Shown here piece by piece: positions 1-4,312 of a stretch of 6,062 nucleotides of DNA; the stretch's first letter is position 1; every line of letters begins with the position of its first letter. Under the pieces are notes generated by a model. That model was not told the DNA's origin. It saw only the letters and a list, made by a program, of their open reading frames with translations, and ran no database searches. The translations under genes were made by a program, and so were the position numbers. Source of the stretch: Prevotella sp. (GTDB lineage: Bacteria; Bacteroidota; Bacteroidia; Bacteroidales; Bacteroidaceae); assembly GCA_017430675.1 (NCBI GenBank), contig JAFRMM010000131.1, positions 1 to 6,062 of the forward strand. The letters run 5' to 3'.

Positions 1-98
1 AAGTTGTCAGTGCCGCTGCGCACGTGGATGTGCGGCGGGTTGTGGTCGAAGGCGTAGATGTAAATCAGGATGCCCTGTATGATGAATATTGAGCCCAT
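1..98 (-). CDS. DUF4160-family protein, N-terminal fragment (runs off left edge)
   Basis: The first 32 codons of a leftward gene are visible, starting at the ATG at 98-96; the rest lies beyond the left edge. The translation has a hydrophobic beta-strand-like start (GSIFIIQGILIYIYAF) followed by FDHNPPHIHVRSG. The D-H-N-P-P-H-x-H motif is the hallmark of small DUF4160 proteins (about 80-100 residues), seen here from memory of the family. The ATG fits because the family motif normally falls about 15-20 residues from the N-terminus, and a good Bacteroidetes promoter lies about 25 nt upstream of the likely transcript start. DUF4160 genes are often paired with a DUF2442 gene in small two-gene units of unproven, sometimes toxin-antitoxin-like, role. 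That partner would lie to the left, out of view. The biochemical function is unknown. Confidence 0.82.
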   Translation of the reverse strand, partial: MGSIFIIQGILIYIYAFDHNPPHIHVRSGTDN

Positions 99-129
99 GC
101 GCTTTGAATGTTTTATTGTTCTGTGGCTG

Positions 130-160
130 CAAAGATATATTTTAATTTTGAGATAACCAA
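130..160 (-). promoter_or_regulatory. Bacteroidetes-type promoter for the DUF4160 gene
   Basis: On the minus strand the -7 element TATCTTTG (137-130) matches TAnnTTTG exactly. A TTG (160-158) lies 20 bp upstream, as expected for the -33 element. Transcription would start near 123-125, leaving a short leader before the ATG at 98. No Shine-Dalgarno sequence is seen in the leader, which is usual in this phylum. Confidence 0.7.
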
Positions 161-188
161 GAAAAAAAATAAAAACCCACTTTCCAAC

Positions 189-212
189 CCAAACGTTAAC
201 CCAAGCGTTAAC
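189..212. repeat. Tandem 12-bp repeat, two copies
   Basis: CCAAACGTTAAC (189-200) is followed directly by CCAAGCGTTAAC (201-212), with one mismatch. Each unit contains the palindrome GTTAAC. The repeat lies between the DUF4160 promoter and the G/C-rich palindromic block, in non-coding DNA. A regulator binding site is possible, but nothing here proves it. Confidence 0.5.
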
Positions 213-217
213 TCTGA

Positions 218-297
218 CACCCCCCCCAACCCCTCCCAGAGGGAGGGGAATCAACCACCCCTGGCCCCTCCTTTCCAAGGAGGGGGAGGGGAGTTAT
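218..297. repeat. Intergenic C/G-rich palindromic repeat block (two hairpins)
   Basis: Two perfect short-loop palindromes lie side by side. CCCCTCCC (230-237) pairs with GGGAGGGG (241-248) across a 3-nt loop. CCCCTCCTT (265-273) pairs with AAGGAGGGG (277-285), again across 3 nt. Each is preceded by a C-rich run of the type CACCCC, and the second ends in GGGGAGTTATT. The same layout, including the GGAGTTATT tail, recurs inside the methyltransferase gene at 4934-5068, so these are members of one dispersed family. The block lies 50-130 bp downstream of the regulator stop codon and might hinder read-through. No U-tract follows it, so I do not call it a terminator. Confidence 0.75.
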
Positions 298-303
298 TCG
301 AAA

Positions 304-321
304 AATTCGTTGAATTCGTTG
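304..321. repeat. Tandem 9-bp repeat, two perfect copies
   Basis: AATTCGTTG is repeated head to tail (304-312 and 313-321). It lies in the A/T-rich stretch between the stop codon of the regulator gene and the palindromic block. It is non-coding and its function is unknown. Confidence 0.6.
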
Positions 322-344
322 TTTTTTTAGATTTTTGTTTAAGG

Positions 345-2045
345 TTATTTCCGTGCTATTTCGCGGTAGGCGGAGAGTGTCATGCCGGTCTGTCGCTTGA
401 AGGCGGTCTGGAAAGCGGAGAGACTGGTGAAACCTAATGAGCGGCCAAATTCCGTGAGGTTGGAAACGTCAACGCCCGAGTCGTGCAACTGCCGCTCAGC
501 CTCAGCCACGCGCAGACTGCTGATATACTGGGGGAAACTCATGCCCGTCATCTGCGACACCGCCTCCGAGATATAGGTGCGGTTGGTGCCGAGGCTCTCG
601 GCTAAAGATTCACGCGACAGGTTTGCGTCGAGGAACATCTTTTTGTCGTCGATCACCTCTTTCATCCGGCGGAAAAGTTCCACGTGGCGTTCGTCCATCT
701 TCTTCTGCTCTATGGTTACTGTTTCGGGCTGTGCACGCTCCACCACCACGGTCATCAGTTTGCGCTGCTTCCTATACATATTATATATATAGACGGACGC
801 GCCGGAGAGCAACAGGCAGAAAGCGAGTATTCCCCAGAACGACCACTCCATCATGCGGGCATGGTCGCGATGGTGCTCAATCTCGGCATCCTTCTGGGCG
901 AGGTCGAGGGCCACCTCCTTGGCTTTCTGTATCTTGATGCGGTCGGAATTGGTGTTGTCGCTCTTGATTTCAATCTGAAGGTTGCGGTATTCGAGCGCTT
1001 TCTGATAATTGCCCAAATGCTCGTAGTTTTCGGCATAGATGCTGGCCAGTTCTGCTTTAGGAACCGATATCTGCGTCTGCTGGGAGAGCGCTTCGAGTTT
1101 TTCAAGCCACTGGTTAGACTCTGCGTAGCGGCCTTGCTGATTGAATATTTTGGCCTTTACAAAGTAGGCGTTCTCCCTTTCCATCGATTGAATCGTACGC
1201 GAGGTATCGGCGATGGCAATGGCCTGGTTGATGAAGTGGTGTGCTTTCTCGTAGTCATTAAATGCTCTGGAGATATCGGCTTGCAGCGCTTTGATTTCAA
1301 CAGCCATGAACGAAGATCCTGCCGTCTGTTGGAGTATCTGTAGCCACTTGGCGGCACCCTTGTAATCTTTCTTGAATTGACTCTGTACGACGAGATTAAC
1401 GAGTGCGAACGTCTGTGAGTAGGTGTCGCCGACATCCTTGGCCAACTGGTAACTTTCGAGGGCATATCGCATTCCGGTGGTGTCACGCTGGTTAGTCATT
1501 GACGACACCAGATTCGACAGTGCCCCGGCAATAAACGACTTGTCGTTTCGCTGCCGGGCACAGCCGAGGGCCTTTAGGAAATACTCGGTGGCTACATATA
1601 TGTTCTGCCCCTTGATCATCTCGTAAATACCGTAGGTGTTGTATATTTCGCCCTTCAAGGAATCATTGTCCAAACCAGAGGTCAGGCTCATCGCCTCGTC
1701 CGCGATGCGTTTGCCCTCGTCGGGCTGTCCTGTCAAGACAAGTGCCTGGGAATAGTCGGTGGCTGCTTCGATTCGGAACAAGGTAGAATGACCTTTTGGG
1801 GATACTTCATAGAACTCTTTGCAAAGAATGAGCAACTTCTCTAATTGACCGCTGTCCTGAGCATTTTTAATGGCTTTGCGATAATAATCCAACTCCTTTT
1901 GTTCTGATGTTGAGAGCGCGCCTTCATTTTTACACGACGATGCGATGGTAGCCACGGCAAAAACGGCAATGACGACAGCCATAAACAGGCGATGGCCGTA
2001 GGTTCTTCTGTGAAGTTGATGAATTGATGACATATTATATAGCAT
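345..2045 (-). CDS. Membrane-bound TPR sensor with cytoplasmic AraC-type DNA-binding domain (transcriptional regulator)
   Basis: This is a 566-residue one-protein signalling regulator. A basic N-terminus precedes a hydrophobic segment (about 20-36) ending in IASSC, with Cys38 followed by KN. This is either a signal anchor or a loose Bacteroidetes lipobox. Residues about 50-360 are helical repeats with TPR character (for example the A-E-N-Y-x-x-L-G-N-Y-x-K-A-L-E-Y stretch near 338-353). A charged, coiled-coil-like stretch (370-398) leads to a transmembrane helix (about 401-421), then a basic K/R cluster marking the cytoplasmic side. Residues 475-566 form an AraC/XylS domain with two helix-turn-helix units (about 478-500 and 528-552) and the family-typical LGFTSLSAFQTAFKRQTGMTLSAYR ending (a few residues shortened in the HTH sense only by eye). 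The expected topology is periplasmic TPR sensor and cytoplasmic DNA-binding domain. Either M1 (2045) or M5 (2033) could be the start; M1 follows a purine-rich leader. The ligand and target genes are unknown. It has its own promoter and is not obviously co-transcribed with the symporter. Confidence 0.9.
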   Translation of the reverse strand: MLYNMSSIHQLHRRTYGHRLFMAVVIAVFAVATIASSCKNEGALSTSEQKELDYYRKAIKNAQDSGQLEKLLILCKEFYEVSPKGHSTLFRIEAATDYSQALVLTGQPDEGKRIADEAMSLTSGLDNDSLKGEIYNTYGIYEMIKGQNIYVATEYFLKALGCARQRNDKSFIAGALSNLVSSMTNQRDTTGMRYALESYQLAKDVGDTYSQTFALVNLVVQSQFKKDYKGAAKWLQILQQTAGSSFMAVEIKALQADISRAFNDYEKAHHFINQAIAIADTSRTIQSMERENAYFVKAKIFNQQGRYAESNQWLEKLEALSQQTQISVPKAELASIYAENYEHLGNYQKALEYRNLQIEIKSDNTNSDRIKIQKAKEVALDLAQKDAEIEHHRDHARMMEWSFWGILAFCLLLSGASVYIYNMYRKQRKLMTVVVERAQPETVTIEQKKMDERHVELFRRMKEVIDDKKMFLDANLSRESLAESLGTNRTYISEAVSQMTGMSFPQYISSLRVAEAERQLHDSGVDVSNLTEFGRSLGFTSLSAFQTAFKRQTGMTLSAYREIARK

Positions 2046-2102
2046 TTAAGTTTCTGTTTTTTCTCTTTAATTTATCTGGACGGATTGTAATGATTAATGG
2101 CG

Positions 2103-2131
2103 CAAAACTACACTTTTCTTGAAAAAACAAC
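2103..2131 (-). promoter_or_regulatory. Bacteroidetes-type promoter for the TPR-AraC regulator gene
   Basis: The minus-strand -7 element TAGTTTTG (2110-2103) fits TAnnTTTG. GTTG (2131-2128) lies 17 bp upstream, slightly closer than the usual 19-21 bp. The predicted start near 2096-2098 gives a leader of about 50 nt, rich in A and G before the ATG, with no Shine-Dalgarno sequence. Confidence 0.6.
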
Positions 2132-2314
2132 GGTTTTTTCGGGATAGTGATTTGACAAATTGCCAAACCACCATCTGGATTCCCCTCCCAGACGTTCATG
2201 GGGGGAGGGACAAATGTTCTGTTGCCATAGCCGCATGGAGCGGATGAGTTTTTGTGTTGTTTAGGGGATAGTTTACTCATAGTTTTTTCCTGTCCGCCGC
2301 AACCCTTCAGCAGA
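2132..2314. other. Non-coding spacer between the RNA unit and the regulator promoter
   Basis: I see no credible gene here. The open frame of 81 codons starting at 2280 on the minus strand crosses the palindromic repeat, the regulator promoter and the regulator start codon, and its product shows no domain. The only structured item is the G/C-rich inverted repeat at 2182-2210. Confidence 0.55.
2182..2210. repeat. Solitary G/C-rich inverted repeat, related to the palindromic family
   Basis: CCCTCCC (2183-2189) pairs with GGGAGGG (2203-2209) across a 13-nt spacer. The arms match the arms of the repeats at 230-285 and 4934-5068, but the loop is longer and the GAGTTATT tail is missing. It may be a diverged or distinct member of the family. 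It lies about 75 bp upstream of the regulator promoter. Confidence 0.5.
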
Positions 2315-2339
2315 AAATAATTAGTTTTTCAAATTATTT
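2315..2339. terminator. A/T-only inverted repeat, possible secondary terminator
   Basis: AAATAATT (2315-2322) and AATTATTT (2332-2339) are perfect 8-bp arms around a 9-nt loop. The repeat lies just downstream of the terminator-like hairpin of the RNA unit. The stem is made only of A-T pairs and would be weak, so a terminator role on either strand is uncertain. Confidence 0.3.
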
Positions 2340-2352
2340 GGTACACCGAATG

Positions 2353-2389
2353 AAAAAGCGCGGGTTGCTGTACCTGTTGCCCGTCCCGC
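2353..2389 (-). terminator. Intrinsic terminator-like hairpin ending the non-coding RNA
   Basis: Reading leftward, the RNA has GCGGG (2389-2385), a 20-nt loop, CCCGC (2364-2360), then GC and five U residues (2357-2353). Three more pairs can form below the stem after one mismatch. The large loop makes it less compact than a textbook terminator. Two bases (2388-2389) are also used by the outermost stem of the rod, so the two helices compete slightly. Confidence 0.55.
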
Positions 2390-2659
2390 TCTTCTGGCGT
2401 CTCGCATTGCCCATCCTGTCGAAACGAGCAACGCAGAAGCCCACGCTGATATGTATATAACATACCCATGGACATCTACCGTTGCTTTGTCTTTGACAGG
2501 ATTCAAGTTTGCGAGACTTTGAAGAGCCTAAGAACAAAGCGTCAAGTAAACGCCTTATCATTAATGTATTTCCCACCCACCTAGAGGGCTTCTGCTACAA
2601 ATTGGGCCTACAAACGCCGTGGTAATCTGAGCATAGTAAAGCGTTGAGTGAATTAGGAT
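2353..2659 (-). ncRNA. Candidate structured non-coding RNA, about 300 nt, with rod-shaped fold
   Basis: A promoter (2695-2665) and a terminator-like hairpin (2389-2353) bracket a stretch with no credible protein gene. Nested pairing forms one long rod over 2388-2527, from base to tip: 2527-2521 with 2394-2388 (7 bp), 2517-2510 with 2406-2399 (8), 2502-2495 with 2420-2413 (8), 2486-2480 with 2433-2427 (7), 2473-2467 with 2445-2439 (7, two G-U), and 2466-2460 with 2454-2448 (7, one G-U), closed by a 5-nt loop. That is 44 pairs in all. The G-U pairs become A-C mismatches on the other strand, which supports minus-strand transcription. A 5' hairpin (2556-2550 with 2542-2536, 7 bp, one G-U) precedes the rod. 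I do not recognise a conserved tmRNA, RNase P or SRP core. A long rod with internal loops recalls 6S RNA or the promoter-and-terminator-bounded Bacteroidales-1 RNA, but I cannot assign it to either. Ends are predicted to within several nucleotides. Confidence 0.68.
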
Positions 2660-2664
2660 GGGAG

Positions 2665-2695
2665 CAAAGATAAATAAAAAAACTGATATTCCAAA
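2665..2695 (-). promoter_or_regulatory. Strong Bacteroidetes-type promoter for the non-coding RNA
   Basis: This is the best promoter in the window. It has -33 TTTG (2695-2692), a 19-bp spacer and -7 TATCTTTG (2672-2665) on the minus strand. It begins only 17 bp past the symporter stop codon and points into 600 bp with no protein gene. Its natural product is therefore the RNA at 2659-2353, possibly reading on toward the regulator if termination is incomplete. Confidence 0.75.
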
Positions 2696-2711
2696 CTTTT
2701 TGCAGAAAAAA

Positions 2712-4274
2712 TCAATGTCCGTTGAAGTAGACGTAGAGGCAGATCATTACGATGATGAGCAGGGCCCAGGCTACCTTCACACCACGGGAGGCCGGTTCCA
2801 CAAGTTTCTGCATATAAGAGACCTGTTGCTCGCTCTTGTCCAACAAAGACACCACGACCATGGCCATACAGATGATGACGAAGATCCAGAAGGAGAGCAT
2901 CATGAAATGAGGCCAGAAGGAGGCTCCGTTAAGGACAAAGAGATAAAGGATACCTGTACCGATGGAGAAAACTGTGCCCCAGGTAAGGGCCATGTTGGCG
3001 GCACGTGTGGTGCAGCGTTTCCAGAAAACGCCGAACAAGAAAACGGCTGACATCGGCGGGGCGATGAAACTTAATACCGACTGGAAGATGTTGAAGAGGT
3101 TCAATCCCTTGATACTGTCGATGGCGACACAGATAAGCACCGAGAGGATGGCTCCGATGACGGTAACCTGCTGGCCGATGCGGATGAGTTGTTTGGAACT
3201 TGTTTCCGGATGACTCTTCACATAGATGTCCATGGTGAACACGGTGGACAGGGCATTAAGCGCAGAGCCGATAGTACTGACGAGGGCAGCGGTGAGCACG
3301 GCAAGAACAAGTCCTACCATTCCCACGGGGAAGAGGTTGGTGACCATGGTCATATAGGCCTCGTCGGGATTCTGCAAGTTGGGATAAAGGGCCAGACAGA
3401 TGATACCCGGGAGAATATAGAGGGCTACATCGAGAATTTTCAGCCACCCTGTGAAATTGGCTCCTTTCTGTCCCTCGTTAAGGTTTTTGGCAGCCAGGAC
3501 GGGCTGCACCATGCTTTGGTCGGTACACCAGAACCACACACCCATGACGGGATAGCCCAACAGGATGGGCAGCCACGGGAAGGCGGGATCGTCGTTAGGC
3601 TGGAACAGGTTCCAGAAATTGGAAGGTACGGCAGCGGTAAGTCCGCTGATACCGCCCACCTTAGTTAAGCCGACGACAGTAAGCGTTGCCGAGACGACGA
3701 TGAGCAAAATCATCTGATATACATTGGTATAGGCCACGGCTTTCAGTCCGCCAAGCATCGTGAAGAAAGCAGAAATGGCAAGCAGAATACAGGCAGAAGC
3801 CCACATGGGGATGCTGAACACCTGACGGATGAGAATGCCGCCGGCAAAAAGCGTGAGGGCAAGCCACGAGATAAGCACGGTGACGATGGTGTACCACGCC
3901 AGGATGTTACGCGTCTGCTGTCCGAAGCGCAGCCCCATAAACTCAGGCAATGTGCTTACGTTGCTTCCCAAATAGCGGGGGGCAAAGACAAAGGCAAGCA
4001 GGAAAATAAACACGAAGGCATACCAAGCATAGTTGCCCGAGACAATACCCGTGGTGAAACCTGCCGATGCCGATGCAATCAGCATCGAGGGACCCACGTT
4101 GGTGCCCCACATGGAAAAGCCGATATGGTGCCAGCGGAGGGAATGTTCGGCAAGGAAGAGCGACGAGCCTTTCTTTCGTTTGGTACTGGCCCAGATGCCA
4201 ATAGCAAGCAGGATGACGAAATAGGCGATAAGGATGGTCCAGTCGAGCGAGTCGAGGAATTTTGCGTGAATCAT
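2712..4274 (-). CDS. Sodium:solute symporter (SSS family, SGLT-like)
   Basis: This 520-residue inner-membrane protein is predicted to have 13-14 transmembrane helices and couples substrate uptake to the sodium gradient. Family features visible include TLPEFMGLRF (108-117), GGLKAVAYTNVYQ (175-187), conserved QxxVQ..LAAK in the region 253-263, and TAALVSTIGSALNALSTVFTMDIY (328-351), which is very close to the corresponding stretch of Vibrio SGLT. Ala330, Ser333 and Thr334 fall where SGLT binds sodium. By eye-alignment, two sugar-contacting residues of Vibrio SGLT (Q69, E88) are replaced here by Met64 and Ala83, while Asn59 and Lys279 are kept. Galactose-type binding is therefore unlikely, and the substrate is unknown. 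The gene starts 38 bp after the methyltransferase stop codon with no Shine-Dalgarno sequence or promoter in the gap, so co-transcription is likely. The ATG at 4274 places the first helix (about 12-29) normally. Confidence 0.92.
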   Translation of the reverse strand: MIHAKFLDSLDWTILIAYFVILLAIGIWASTKRKKGSSLFLAEHSLRWHHIGFSMWGTNVGPSMLIASASAGFTTGIVSGNYAWYAFVFIFLLAFVFAPRYLGSNVSTLPEFMGLRFGQQTRNILAWYTIVTVLISWLALTLFAGGILIRQVFSIPMWASACILLAISAFFTMLGGLKAVAYTNVYQMILLIVVSATLTVVGLTKVGGISGLTAAVPSNFWNLFQPNDDPAFPWLPILLGYPVMGVWFWCTDQSMVQPVLAAKNLNEGQKGANFTGWLKILDVALYILPGIICLALYPNLQNPDEAYMTMVTNLFPVGMVGLVLAVLTAALVSTIGSALNALSTVFTMDIYVKSHPETSSKQLIRIGQQVTVIGAILSVLICVAIDSIKGLNLFNIFQSVLSFIAPPMSAVFLFGVFWKRCTTRAANMALTWGTVFSIGTGILYLFVLNGASFWPHFMMLSFWIFVIICMAMVVVSLLDKSEQQVSYMQKLVEPASRGVKVAWALLIIVMICLYVYFNGH

Positions 4275-4281
4275 GTTATTA

Positions 4282-4309
4282 AAGTGAAGAGTGAAAAGTG
4301 AAGAGTGAA
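4282..4309. repeat. Tandem heptamer array filling the operon gap
   Basis: Four heptamers in a row alternate AAGTGAA and GAGTGAA on the plus strand (4282-4288, 4289-4295, 4296-4302, 4303-4309), giving a 14-bp unit twice over. The array makes up 28 of the 38 bp between the methyltransferase stop codon and the symporter start codon. The same motif occurs at the right edge (6051-6062), in the same orientation. Arrays of this kind can change length by slippage, which here would alter the spacing between two co-transcribed genes. Confidence 0.8.
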
Positions 4310-4312
4310 GAA

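Noticed and set aside
230..285. Rho-independent terminator of the regulator gene
   Set aside because: The hairpins are stable, but no U-tract follows them in the direction of transcription.
108..437. Plus-strand open frame of 109 codons with a PPLAPPFQGGGG stretch
   Set aside because: It translates the palindromic repeat block and then the antisense of the regulator's 3' end; no promoter and no domain.
684..1343. Plus-strand open frame of 219 codons
   Set aside because: It is a shadow of the TPR-AraC gene on the opposite strand; no family features.
2035..2280. Minus-strand open frame of 81 codons upstream of the regulator
   Set aside because: It runs through the palindromic repeat, the regulator promoter and the regulator start codon; the product has no recognisable domain and mirrors the repeat.
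2350..2460. Plus-strand open frame of 36 codons starting MKKRG with a hydrophobic stretch
   Set aside because: It is antisense to the RNA rod and terminator hairpin, with no promoter seen on that strand; too short to support.
2321..2576. Minus-strand open frames of 61 and 80 codons
   Set aside because: They overlap each other in different frames and lie within the predicted structured RNA; base pairing of the rod explains the sequence better than coding.
2353..2659. tmRNA, RNase P RNA or SRP RNA
   Set aside because: No tRNA-like ends, no tag-peptide frame, and none of the conserved RNase P or SRP core sequences that I know could be found.
3189..3668. Plus-strand open frame of 159 codons
   Set aside because: Antisense shadow of the symporter gene, rich in G/H/E as expected for the complement of membrane-helix codons.
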